Shown here piece by piece: positions 23,326 to 34,400 of a stretch of 64,000 nt of DNA. Numbering within the stretch: the stretch's first letter is position 1; every line of letters begins with the position of its first letter. The DNA comes from Rallus limicola (lineage: Eukaryota > Chordata > Aves > Gruiformes > Rallidae): NCBI GenBank assembly GCA_022605955.1, contig JAKCOZ010000002.1, positions 65,886,783 to 65,950,782 on the forward strand, written 5' to 3'. The notes below the pieces were generated by a model. That model was given only the letters and a program-made list of their open reading frames with translations, had not been told where the DNA came from and did not search any database. The translations under genes and the position numbers were made by a program.

Positions 23326-24054
23326 ATAAGTACTGAAAACAGACGATAACATACTGATAAAGTAGGGAGAAGAAAGACCGTGATCCGTAGCTGTACGACG
23401 CAGTTCCTTAATCACAGAAAAAGACAGAGGTTCCCACTGAGCCCCGCGCCCTTGATACATGACCGGTGCTACAATTTTTTGTGCCACCTCCAAGTCTCCT
23501 TCCCTTAACGCTTGCCGTTTTATTTGGGTCCATACGTTATGTGGGTCAGGGGGGAACAAATCAGGCTCATCTTCTGAGTCTATAGGACCAGGAACAAAGG
23601 GGTCATCTTCAGGAGGGTAATTTACCAATACCTTTTTGTTTGAGGATGGCTTTGGCATTAATGGAGGTTCGGTTTTGGAGGGAGGGGGCAGCTCCGGTGG
23701 GGCTGAAGGAAGGACAGGGGAATCATCCCCGTCAGGATCATTTTCGGGCGGTAGATTTGCTCTGTTTGAGCGCTCTTGTTCCTTTAAAGCTTCGAAAATA
23801 ATTCTCCACCAAGGGAGTAGTTTCTGTGCTTGGGAGTCGCCCTTTGTGGCTCCGTCCCATAGTTTAACTCCCACAGTGTCCCATATATTTGTTGTAAAAA
23901 TACTCGATGCAGTAACAGTAGGAATATTAACTTGGACCCACTTCAAAGTACATTTAAGATCATGGCCCGAAATAGTCTTATCATGTTTTGCCAGTAAGGC
24001 TTTCATGAGTTCATAAACGTCCCTTTCCATGGGGGTCGAAGCTTGCCCTCCCAT
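23326..24054 (-). pseudogene. ERV gag, truncated (matrix, proline-rich, start of capsid)
   Basis: This is the structural polyprotein that assembles retroviral particles. The open frame has 253 residues; a full class II gag is usually well over twice that. It starts MGGQAS, with Gly2 placed as for N-myristoylation and membrane targeting. Residues about 10-95 look like a betaretroviral matrix domain. Residues 101-175 are rich in Pro and Asp/Glu and include PSAP at 116-119, the Tsg101-binding type of late-budding motif. Residues about 196-240 (QWEPLSFSVIKELR, then HGLSSPYF) are the N-terminus of capsid. The frame then runs about ten residues into the out-of-frame protease segment and stops near 23293. 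Most of capsid and all of nucleocapsid are deleted. Confidence 0.9.
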
Positions 24055-24217
24055 TTCGATTACCCGCAGCTCACCTCACTCCGATGAGGGATTGTTAGCC
24101 GGCTTCTGCTTCCTTTCAGCAGTTCAATCTCGTAGTTCTGCGGGAGTTGCGACCGGCTGCCAGATAGGCAGTTTTCCGTTTCTTCGGATTCCGAGCTGTC
24201 CGTTCCTTTCGAAACGA

Positions 24218-24236
24218 ATCACGTCGGGGGTCACCA
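24218..24236 (-). other. Retroviral primer-binding site, tRNA-Trp type
   Basis: The minus strand reads TGGTGACCCCCGACGTGAT immediately downstream of the LTR end (two bases between). This matches the tRNA-Trp primer site known from alpharetroviruses except for one extra C in the C-run. It would prime minus-strand DNA synthesis. Its position between LTR and gag fixes the provirus orientation. Confidence 0.85.
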
Positions 24237-24238
24237 TT

Positions 24239-24660
24239 TGCCGCAATTGAGGGACGGGACACCGCTTAATATAAGCATAGTGATCGTTTTATTGTACGCA
24301 CACAATAGTTTTTATAGTTTCTAGCTACAGAAGAACAAAGCGTGTTCTGTACTGATTGGTTAACATAAGATCGTCTCATAGCTGTCTATAAGTCGTAGAT
24401 GTTGCTAGGGTAGTGTGTTATCTTCGCCTTGCTGCTTTAGTTACAAAATAATCACAACGGAATGTTTTCGCTTCACAAGGTCCTGTGGCGTCCTGCTTAT
24501 CAGGTCTCCCACAGTTTTCGTCCGACCAAGGCAATCACATCTTGGTCACATCCTTCATGGTGTAACTCTTCGGGTGCAGAACCATCTTTTACTTTTCCCA
24601 CAATCCAGCTCAAAAAGTACTCTGTCTCTGTGTACGTAGAGCAGGCACCTAACTAACACC
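24239..24660 (-). repeat. 5' LTR of the class II provirus
   Basis: On the minus strand the LTR runs from a TG start near 24658-24663 to a CA end at 24239, about 420 bp. It carries the promoter box TATAAAA at 24310-24316 and the polyadenylation signal AATAAA at 24288-24293, only about 17 bp apart, so the signal lies close to the likely transcription start. The exact 5' edge is uncertain because two TGT starts are possible and the second LTR and target duplication are missing. No further copy of this LTR was noticed in the window. Confidence 0.82.
24288..24316 (-). promoter_or_regulatory. LTR TATA box and poly(A) signal
   Basis: TATAAAA at 24310-24316 and AATAAA at 24288-24293, minus strand, inside the provirus LTR. 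Their order (TATA first, then signal) fits an LTR U3/R boundary with a compact layout. Confidence 0.7.
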
Positions 24661-25172
24661 ACAGGAAAGCTGTTCTTGATGTATGTAGGCAACAATAGCT
24701 GGCTAATAGTGATGTTCTATTGCATTGTTTTCTACAAATATTCACAATCATCACAAAGATCTTAAAACCCAAAATTGATTTTTAATACACATAAAAATAA
24801 GATTTAAGTAAGTGAGCAAAGTATTTCTGCACATATATAGGTCCCAGTGAATCCGAACTGAAAAAACAAGCAAAGTGCATAGCTGACCAGTGGTTTAATA
24901 CTTCAGGGATAGAGCACAAGGTGAGCATGTAAAGTCAGCATTCCCAGTCATTTTATTGCTCACAAATAGAGTGTAATAACATTTATAGTCCACTGCACTT
25001 ATACCAGAATATTGATGCCACTGCAGCTAAATGCTTATAATCTCTTCTTTTACACAATGAGGACTCTTTTTGCAAGGGTTACAATCCATTTCTGAAGTTT
25101 CATCCCAGCTTACAGCCTGACACCCAAGGATTTAGTACAGAAGACAAGTGCTCACAAATGCTGCCTACCTTT
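24661..25172. other. Unique AT-rich DNA upstream of the provirus
   Basis: No gene or transposon was recognised. No partner for a target-site duplication can be assigned because the other end of the provirus is lost. Confidence 0.6.
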
Positions 25173-25445
25173 TCATTTATTTGTAAGCCTTAAGTATAGC
25201 ATCAATTTAAGAGTATATGATTTCCTTGGATACATAACATCAGCAGAGAAAGTTAACAGATGCTTACAGTGAAGAGAAGATAATTGCTCAGGTATGTTTA
25301 GAGCCTTTTCAGTAAAACTTCTCTGTGTTTGCAGCTTGTGATAATGATAGATTATATCTTTCACCAAACTGGCTGCTTCACCATCACCTGTAAAAGTTCC
25401 AGTGCAGCTGGCATTAAAGTTCTGCAGTACTGTTACATTTCTCAT
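25173..25445 (-). other. Coding-like minus-strand open frame (unassigned)
   Basis: A 90-residue frame begins MRNVTVLQNFNASCTGTF and contains GDGEAASLVKDIIYHYHKLQ, which is compositionally normal for a protein. A stop sits four codons upstream of the ATG. A possible donor, CACT|GTAAGC, lies within the frame at about residue 77. Two N-glycosylation-type sequons (NVT, NAS) are near the start. I recognise no family. An exon is possible, but no good acceptor is visible upstream. Confidence 0.15.
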
Positions 25446-27225
25446 TGGTGAGGTTTAGAAGTTTATTCAGATAAAGACTAGAATGTGATAACAGCAATAG
25501 CCACATCAGTAGTTAGTAATAAGAAATAGAAAATTATTGGTTTACCACTGCTATAAGAGAAGCTGAAACAGTAATATGGGAGGCTGAATTTTTTAAATTA
25601 TTATTTTTACACAAATCACAATTATCTTTTAACCTCTGCAATTAGATTTTACATATTAATTTTTTTTTGAACATGAGATAATTTTGTTAGTTACAACTTG
25701 TCAAACTGATTCACCTTCATACACATGCAGGAGAAATGATCTTGCTTTTGCTTTGGATAGGGATTCTGAGTGACAAATGTTGTTTCTTGAAAGAAAGAAA
25801 CTATACAATTGTTGCACTTACATGTGTCTTGACATGAATGCCTTGGCTTTTTGGCAATTTTTATTTTTTTCCAGAACCTGTTCTCAGATGGGAAGATTTA
25901 ATTATTAAGTGCAGTTCCTGTAATAGGTAGAATCCTAGTAGTAGGTATCTGGTAGCATATCATTTGAAGTTAACTATAAACTTAAGTATCTAGAGGGTGA
26001 TTTTAACATGGACATAATAAGGCATTAGACACCTTTCAGTATGCCACTTAGATTACAGGTACAACTTTCAGATACCAATATGTTACAAGATGTGTTCTGT
26101 CACTGTGCAGATGTCTGCTGTTTCCTGGCATTTGCTGATACATGTTGTCGTGACATGAGGTAGCCACACAAAACCCTTCGCTGTGCCAGTGAACAAGAAC
26201 CACTTGGCAAGTTATTGCCATCTTGTTTTCAGGTAGGCAAAAAGTGAAAGTCAAAAACCAGCCAGTCAAAACTTTCACACTAGCTGCCTGACTCATCTGC
26301 AAATCAATGAAGAGAAACATGTGGAAATTTTAATATGCCATTTTCTATAGAAGAGGTAACATTTCTTCTGATTTAGTTCAGAAACAGACTGAAAATTAGT
26401 GCTCATTCCCAAAAAGGTCTATAGACCAAGAAGAGAGTTAAGTCTAAAAATAGATTTAAATTTTTTTTTTTTTAATTTCAAATCTCAAGCAGCTTCTCTT
26501 GGATTTGTGGATTTCTAGGCACTTAGCAATCAATGCTTGCATAGATTTTTTTTCTATTAGCACAGATATCACAGACAACAGAACAAATCAAAAGAACAAA
26601 AGCAATTAATGAAAAATTCTCTAGTCCTGTTTATGTAAGACTTAATTCTGAATATTTATGTGAGCAGTGTCAAATACAAATTGAAAGAGAGCGAGTCCCA
26701 GGGATGCAAAGCTGACTGTAAAGGCCCATAGGATCCAGCTCTGCTGAGCAGATACATTCTGTTTTTAAAAGTCAGCAACTAAACCTGACACATGGAAAAT
26801 CCATGTGACTCAATGTTTGCCCAGAACAGAGAAGAACCACACATGGCAGCTAGTTTCCCAGGCAACTCCAAATCTCTGGGAATATATGCTAATGAATGAT
26901 TTTTCTCAAAGTCTTTTTCAGGAACAAACTATTGTTATGTAATGGTAAGATACAGAATGCTTTTCTGTTTGAAAAACAGAACTAGATAATTTCTGCAGTC
27001 TCTTCCCAAATGCTGCCCAGATGCTTCCCAAACAGATTAGGTGTGAATGTGTTCTTTATGGGTTTCACAGATTCTTCTGGCTTTTCCAATTTTTTAGTAG
27101 GCTTTCATATCAATTTCTCTTGTTATAATAGGGTAAGCTTACTCTCCTTCTATCCTTTCTCCCCTTTTATATTGATTGGAAGAGATTGTTTACGAGGGTT
27201 GTTTGGTTTTTTTTTCCTTCCCCAG
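25446..27225. other. Unique AT-rich DNA, no gene recognised
   Basis: No transposon recognised. It contains a T-run near 26461-26473 and several short frames without domains. A strong pyrimidine tract at about 27201-27223 leads into the terminal-exon-like segment. Confidence 0.55.
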
Positions 27226-27373
27226 AAAACATGTCTTACAGAAGTCTCTGATGGTGATGACACTGAGTTAGTCAAATTTCTGTTAGAATCTGGTTTAGAA
27301 GATCCTCTAAAAATATTTTGTCTCACAGCTCCATTTTGACTATGTGTTTCCTAAAGGAAAATATATGAATAAA
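27226..27373 (+). other. Candidate terminal exon with poly(A) signal (unassigned)
   Basis: A long T/C tract ends in CCCCAG at 27225, an excellent 3' splice site. The next 37 codons are open in phase 0 (KTCLTEVSDGDD, then ELVKFLLESGLEDPLK) and stop at the TGA at 27337-27339. AATAAA follows at 27368-27373, then an A-rich tract from about 27379 to 27435. The peptide is acidic and looks protein-like, but I cannot name it. The layout fits a last exon, or a reverse-transcribed 3' end with a decayed poly(A) tail. Chance cannot be excluded. Confidence 0.25.
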
Positions 27374-27621
27374 CACTGAAAAAAACTCTAAAACAAAACA
27401 AAAAAAAACCCAAAACACACAGAAAAAAAACAAAACCACCCCAATGACTGAAAGTAAAACTGATTTCTGCTTAAGCAAAGGGAGGTAGGTGCTTTGACAA
27501 ATGAGAATATCTCATTTTTCGGTTTATTTTTCTTGGCAAAATTTTGCTTGAAGGCTGTCCTGTTGTTGACAAATAGCAGTGGCTGGAAGCCAGTTGTTGA
27601 AAACTTTAAGTGGGAGTAGAG

Positions 27622-27626
27622 GTATG

Positions 27627-27667
<41 letters not shown>
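27622..27667. repeat. (CA)n microsatellite with (CG)n core, Z-DNA-prone
   Basis: Forty-six consecutive bases alternate purine and pyrimidine. They include CACGCGCGCAC at 27627-27637 followed by about 16 CA units. Alternating CG then CA is the classic Z-DNA-forming pattern. Open frames through here (Cys-Val or Thr-His repeats) are artefacts of the repeat. Confidence 0.95.
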
Positions 27668-27670
<3 letters not shown>

Positions 27671-27851
27671 ACACCTACTATGTAATAATGTGCAGTGAAT
27701 CTGACTTGTCCCCAGAAGACCTGATCAGAAACATCCTGTGTTCTCTGATCTGCCCACTATACCTGGGAACACTCATTCTAGCCAAGAATTTAAGTGGAAG
27801 TAGAAGGTAAGATGCTCACCTAGAAGAAGTAGTGTCTAATGAAATCACTGA

Positions 27852-28390
27852 TGTTGTGGGTTAACCCCATTGAAAAGGCAAACACCACACAGACACTCAC
27901 TCACTTCCCTTACCCATCTTTAATGGGACTGGGGAAAAGGAAAGGAAAAAGAAAACCTGGGGGTCAATATAAATCTAATGGACAAAAATACCCAATCCAG
28001 TAATAATTGTTTAATAAGTAGAGGATAAGCGAAAGAAAAGAAAACAAAACAAACAATGCAAAGGGTCTTATGGGCAGCGAGCTCCTGAGCAAACAAGATG
28101 GCTAGCCCCTTAAAATTCTCTCTTTTCCCTTTTATCACTAAACATGATGTTATATGGTATGGAATACCTCTTGGGGTAGTTCAGGTCTTCTACCCAATTG
28201 TGTCCCCTCAGAGACTATTGCACATCCAGTGTGAGCAGAGTGGGAAATAGAAGATCCTGGTGCCATGTAAACACTGTTCAGCAAAAGGTAGAACATTAGC
28301 ATGTCATCAGCAGTATTGTTTTGATCAAAAAAATCTAAACTGCAACACCATACTGTCTGCTATGAAGAAAATTAACTCTCTCCTCTAGCT
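27852..28390 (-). mobile_element. Solo LTR, avian ERVL-like family, minus strand
   Basis: The plus strand starts TGTTGTGGGTTAACCCC at 27852, which is the reverse complement of the family's LTR end. Further landmarks are ATGATGTTATATGGTATGG near 28145 and GAATACCTCTTGGGG, followed by TTGTGTCCCCTCAG near 28197. ATGAAGAAAATTAACTCT near 28363-28378 is the complement of the family's 5' part. The last 15 or so bases, which should read to CCAGGACA, have been rearranged into a hairpin, so the edge is approximate. No internal retroviral sequence is present. Confidence 0.8.
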
Positions 28391-28429
28391 AGGAGAGAGT
28401 TCAATCTATCCACTGCAACTGGATAGATT
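28374..28429. repeat. Two adjacent perfect inverted repeats
   Basis: The first hairpin has AACTCTCTCCT at 28374-28384 and its exact complement at 28391-28401, with a 6-nt loop. The second has AATCTATCCA at 28403-28412 and its exact complement at 28420-28429, with a 7-nt loop. One base separates them. The second can be extended to TTCAAT/ATTGAA with a 3-nt bulge. The first overlaps the edge of the solo LTR. Confidence 0.85.
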
Positions 28430-31400
28430 ATTGAAGGGTAAAAGGTTTGTTTAAGCAAAAAACAATAGCATGTATCTTTCTGCCAGGATGTCTGTATGGC
28501 TGTTCCTGTAAAGTCACCTGAGCTATTCTCCATTTGAGTGCTTCATAATCAACCCAATCTTTCCCTCCCCCCATGTAAAAGTTGACAGGACATATGCAGG
28601 TATTTCTAAACAAATTTTGCATTCTCCCTTTTAGACGTAGCTTTTCACAGGCAGGCCCCCCTGTAAGGATGTCTGGAAAGAATGTTCATAGAAAATCTGA
28701 TTGAGTACACCTTAGGTCAGTAGAAGATAGGTTATTTTTCCATTACTGAAAATTGCTCTTATTTTTTGAGATTTCTTCAATCAAAGGCACAGAAGTTAAT
28801 AAAATAGTTACAATTTTGAGTAGTCAAAATACATGCTTGCAAGCTAGCATTGGAACAGTGACTCATCTCATGAACCATTTGTACAATAGCTGTAAAGAAT
28901 TCATACATTCGAAAAATGAAAAGGAACAGAGTATTTTTGTGGGTTTTGTGAGGGATAAATTAACATCTTATGGTATTACATATCTTCTACTTAGAATTCT
29001 CTCTACGCTACCAATACAAGTCTCTTGGTAAAGAAAAATTAAAGGACAGTTGCTTTCTTTTCCATTAAAAGAAAACAAACAAAATAAATGAGAAGAGATG
29101 TTATATTTTCTGCTCAAATGCATTCTCATTTTATTATAAACTATCCAGATTGATTACTCCATAAGCAGCTTCATGTTTTTAAGATTGAATTGTGGCTACT
29201 TGCTCTCCAGTATATCTGACCTGATAATTCATTGAGGAACTCTTTTCCTTTATATAAAAATTTGCATTAAACAGGGCAAACCAAACTTGGAGTTTAGGGC
29301 ATACATACTCCCGTGGCTGCCACAAGCATGACAGACTCTGAAACTGGGCAGCAAAGTCTCGAAAGCCACATGAACACTGATCAAATCAGTGCTGAAAACT
29401 GTGTGTCTCCATTTTTACAGCACTGTATCAGAGCTAATAACCCTGTACCTTGGTGCAGCACCACTAGACTTGTACCTGTTTCTGAGCATACGCTGGTAGA
29501 TACTAAGCCACTACATATCAGCTTATCCCTGGAACCTCTACCAGCTTGAAAAATTCAACAATAGATTGATTTTCTCCATGTAGACATCTTAAAATTCAAC
29601 TTGGAAAATAGTTTCCCCATTTCTCATATCACTGTCATGGTTCTTTTCAGGACCAGAATCTAATTTGGATTCACCTTTCACAAATTTCAGTGATGGCAGA
29701 GGACATTGCTGTTTAAGGACTTGTTACTGTAACATTCAGTTTAAGAAGATCTGTTCTTTTAATATTGTATTTCTGAGAAGAGGAGGCAGCTATATGAAAT
29801 AGCTTAACTTTGAAACTTTAATTTACTATATAACTGTGGTAGATTAACCACGTTTCATAAAAGTAGTGATATTCCAATGACATTTGAAGAAAAATAATCA
29901 TGGTGGGTGGTAAGTGAGGGTTTTTTACATTTCATTTTGGCCTTCTCTGATGAGCACATAAGAAGTCTGACAGATTTCAAATATTAAATGCAATGAGATT
30001 ACAGAATTGCATTACAAATTATTATGCCCTAGCTGTCTGATATATGAAACAAAGTTTCCTTTTTCTGTTGAAAAAAATGGGTTTAATTTCCTCTTTCAGG
30101 GATACAAAGTCCTTTTTGACAGGTATTTTTTTTGTATTTCAGCTCTCCTCAGGGATACTGTACTTTTCCATAGATATATACTATGCTTGTCTAGAGACTT
30201 GAAAGGAGAAGTAGTATTTAGTAGATAGATCAGAGATGCAAGAATAAAAGATCATATTTCAAAGAAACAGTTCTTTTAAAGGTTGATCACTAACGGAATA
30301 AACATAACATTTTTAATAAACACAATCACACATTCCTGAGATGCAAATTACGATGAAACTTTAAAACAAACTGAGTTTGATGACAACCGAATAATTGTAA
30401 GATGATCACATCTCGCATCAACTTCCTCAAACGCTTATTAATGTGTAAGATAAGGTCAAAGTCATTTAAATAAGTGGTTCATTATTAGAGTCAAACAGAT
30501 ATGTAGACTGATTTTAAACATGACTTTCAACACACAGTCAGATTTCAAGCCACAGTAAGATTATGGAGTATGTTTTCTTTGCAAAATCCTTGCAATATGA
30601 ACTATAAAAAGTAGCTAGCAAGTCATGAATGAATGTATAAGCTTTTCAAGCATTCAGTAAACTGCTCATGTACATTTTTCTGTTTTGAATTTAGTTTTTT
30701 AAATCATCTAAAGGCAGTGTAGTCCAACAGACTCAGATTACATATATATATATATAGATATAGATATTACAGAAACAGGGTACATATGTGATTCTTGGAA
30801 GAAAAACATGCATTGAGGTAGCTGCCTAAAAGCATAGGAGCTCACATTTCTTGCTTAAATAGATCAGATCTCTTCAGTACTTTGCTTTACAGTAATGTTA
30901 CAGTATTACTAGTTTTTGTTATAAAAAAATATACTTAAATCCTAGGATCCAAGTCCTCCTAGGCTTGTTCTTTCACCATGTAAATACAAATAAGTGCAAA
31001 TGCAATAAACCCAAACGTCCCTGAGAGTCAGCATTATTATTTTGCTATTTCCATTTCCAGTGGCATTGCTTATAGATGAGACAGTCAGTTAGTACAACCT
31101 TTGCTCTGGTGAGGACCTGGCTATGCCAGCTTTTCTGATTGTACAAACTTGCAAACTTCCCATCAAGTACAGAGGTCTTTAATAATCCCTAAGACACTAT
31201 GATCATAAAGTCTTTCTGAAGAGAGTCACCTTCTGGGCTATGATTATGTTATCAGCAAAGAATTAAGGCTGTTACGATCAGGTGGTGGGTATAGATTGGC
31301 TTTTCAGCAGAAGACACTCTTTGAAGTAGAAAATGATTGTCTAATTCAGCTATGACATTTTGTGGGGCTTGAAAAAACTAATTATATTTTACCTTTGCAA

Positions 31401-34400
31401 TAGAGGTTTTTCTCTACAAAAATAAGCATAAGGAAAAAGAAACATAAAGAATTTATTGCTGTTATATTTATCTAAAGACACCAGTTATACTGAAGAACTG
31501 AAACTTGCATCAAGACTTATATGTGCATTTTCCACTACTGCATTTACTACTCAACTTTCATCATGCATATTAATTTTCTTCCGAAGAAAACATCAGCATA
31601 ATTATTTATCAGTTACACAGTTACCACAGACCATGGAACCATTCTGCTTCTCTTGACAAGATCTGCTTCAACTAGCTGGCACCAGGTATGTTTTAGAAGA
31701 ACTCATGATAAAGGTGTCATTGGCTGCATGTAGGGTGACACATGCTAGAAAAAAATCAAATAGATCCCATTAAAAGGTATGAATTTACAGCTTAGATTTC
31801 CTACATGGCAAAATTAAGTAAATGAACTACTTAGATAACCCTAACTACCAGGGGAAGAGAATGAGGTTTAACTTTCTTTTGTTTTAAAAGGGTAAGAGCT
31901 ACTGCTAAAACAAATATGTTGTATACTTCAGATACACATATATAAAAGACAATCCAATCTAGAATCTAGAATAAAAATCCAGAAAGATACTGCTGAGAGA
32001 TGAATTTGCAAAATATGCTATTTATCCTTCAAAAGTGATCTCACTTGTGACATATTAGTAACATGCAGTGACTGCTGTGTGTTACGGGAATGGTCCTCTA
32101 ATTAGTTTTGCCATTAAAATTCATTTAGAACCATTTTGTTCTTGATATTTCTTAATTATTCCAATAGCACATTCAGATGCCTCCAGATGGCTTGAAGCAG
32201 GATAAATAGCACTGAGAAACTTCCCTAATAGCATCCTACTCTGATTGCTATTATCATTCACGCAATATCCAGTTTATATCAATTTCAATGTAATTAAGTA
32301 ACTAAAAACAAGAAATTCTTTTGGTGATGTTTTGGGTTTGGAAGAAGCACCTTCAAATTCAAAGATGTACAGTCAGAAAAATCAACAATATCGAGGTCTG
32401 AATAGGGAAAGAAATATCAGCAGAAAGATTTTGAAATGGGCTTCCAATATATTCAGAAGGCTTGATTATTTATTGCTCTATTCACATCAAAAAATTAAAA
32501 CTGATTTGATAATCTTTTTCTTTAAAAAAACCCCAAACAACCAAACATTCAACTAACTTACCCAATGACAATTGTGCTGGCTTGTGGAGCCAGATTCTAT
32601 CAAGATCATTAGTGTAGAGCACTTCACCGCACTTGAGAAATCTTCATCTTCATCTCAATAAAATGAAAAATACAGATGAAAACTGTCAGGATCATGCAGT
32701 TGAGACACTACATGTTTCCATAAGGAAAAAGACACAATTATTTTTATAAAAATAAAATAAAGTGTCTGACCAGTCTCCTGCTGAGAGACTATTCCATATT
32801 CTCTCTTCACATCTGAAATTATTTAGGTTTAACTATGACAATATCTGGAGAACTTCTGCATAATTGGGAAGCTATTGAAAAATAGCCAGACAGACTGATC
32901 ATTAATCTTTGACATGCACATATCAGCCTGTCTCTCACATCCTTCCACTTCTATCAGTTTTATACTCACTTTGTCCCAATGTTCTCTGAATATGGAGAAT
33001 GCCCTGGTTTACATATTCTTGAAAAAGCTACAGTTTTCTTACTCATTTCTCAGCTGCTTCAAGCAATGAGACAGCTGTATGATGCCCTGCTTTTTCTTTT
33101 TTTTGTCTTTTTTTTTTAAATCTCCCCCTAAAAAGAAGAACCTCCAAATCTGAAACCATATTTCAAACCATATTTCAAGCCTTTTAAAACTTTCATGCTG
33201 GGCATTTCAGTAGACCAGCATCATTTGTTACCTGAGAAAAGAAGAGGACTTGAGAAGACAGGTAAAGGAGATTTCTTCAACTAAGCACCTGATTGCAATT
33301 ATGGTTTTGGGAGGTGCTTCTAAGAAATTACAGTTTGAGGAAAAAGAGGCAGAGGAAGGAGGGAAATACTAAGGAAAAAAGTAAGAGATTGATGATACCT
33401 TTTCTGATCTCATGCCCAACCCAACTAGCACTTTGTGTTAAGACCAGTTCTGTGCATTATCTAACTTTCATTATATATTCAACAATTTCCCAGGAGTTCC
33501 AGCACTCTATGCTTGGAAAATTCCTTTTTACTACAGGCATTTATACATCTAGCCCTCACTTTTTTACATAGAGAGTGATTATCTGATATCTTTGAGCAAC
33601 TTCCTTCTCTAATTTGAGCAACCGCCTAGTATCTTGTGAGAATGTTGTTCTGCATCACTTTTTCCAAGTGTTTTTCCTATCTCTTTTCAATACATACAAT
33701 GAAATTTGAGCTTAGATGCCCACTTACAAATTAGATCGCTGAAGAATTTGCTTAAGCATTACATGTGTAATAGTAAAAAACTCAGGGGCTGTATCCAAGG
33801 ACTCTAATTTTCAGGAATCTTGTACATATATAACACGAAAGGAATCCCTCAGATGCCTGAGAAGGATCACAGCACATGTCAAGCATGACAGAGAAAGACT
33901 GGATTTTAGGAAATTACAAAAGGAAGGAAAACCAGAAAAAGTGGCACATACAAATATCCTTCTACAGTTCACTATGGCTCTAAATCGTCCTTGAACACAT
34001 GTCCTATTCTCCTTTTTAGTGGTTAAAAAGTTACTGAACACACATATACACAGAGGCATGCACAGAAAATGTGTGAAATTTGTTTGGTTCCAAAAAAAGG
34101 TTAAAAGTTGTACGCAGATATGCTTTAAATATACTGAAAGAAAAGGTAAGAATTATTGAAAAGCTGTTTAGGTTAAAAGAATTAGAAATAAGGGAAGTTC
34201 TAAATACTAAGTAAATTATATTTAATGAAAAATGCCAATGACTGGTAGCTAGTATAATTGAAGGAGTTGAATATATGATAAAAATAATATTGTTAATATT
34301 GTAAAAATTATTTTTAAAAGTGCAAATATTGAATTTTCTACATTTTATTCAGCTGTTTAGGGTACTGGCCCATTTTTTATATTTCATTGAAGATTTTTAT

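Larger units (their letters stand above)
22285..24660 (-). mobile_element. Class II endogenous retrovirus remnant (betaretrovirus-like)
   Basis: On the minus strand the order is LTR (24660-24239), primer-binding site (24236-24218), leader, gag start (24054), partial capsid, protease end, and RT part of pol, where similarity stops near 22285. The rest of pol, env and the 3' LTR are absent. The gag matrix and RT resemble class II (betaretrovirus-like) viruses. A deletion fuses capsid to the end of the protease, and two in-frame stops break pol, so it is defective. CpG density is clearly higher than in the flanks, which suggests a fairly recent arrival. Relations to named avian ERV families would need a library comparison. 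Confidence 0.93.

Noticed and set aside
23636..24016. 126-codon plus-strand open frame rich in Gly and Ser
   Set aside because: Antisense to the proline-rich part of gag, with no independent support.
27388..27810. Open frames with Cys-Val and Thr-His repeats
   Set aside because: Produced by the (CA)n tract and A-rich sequence.
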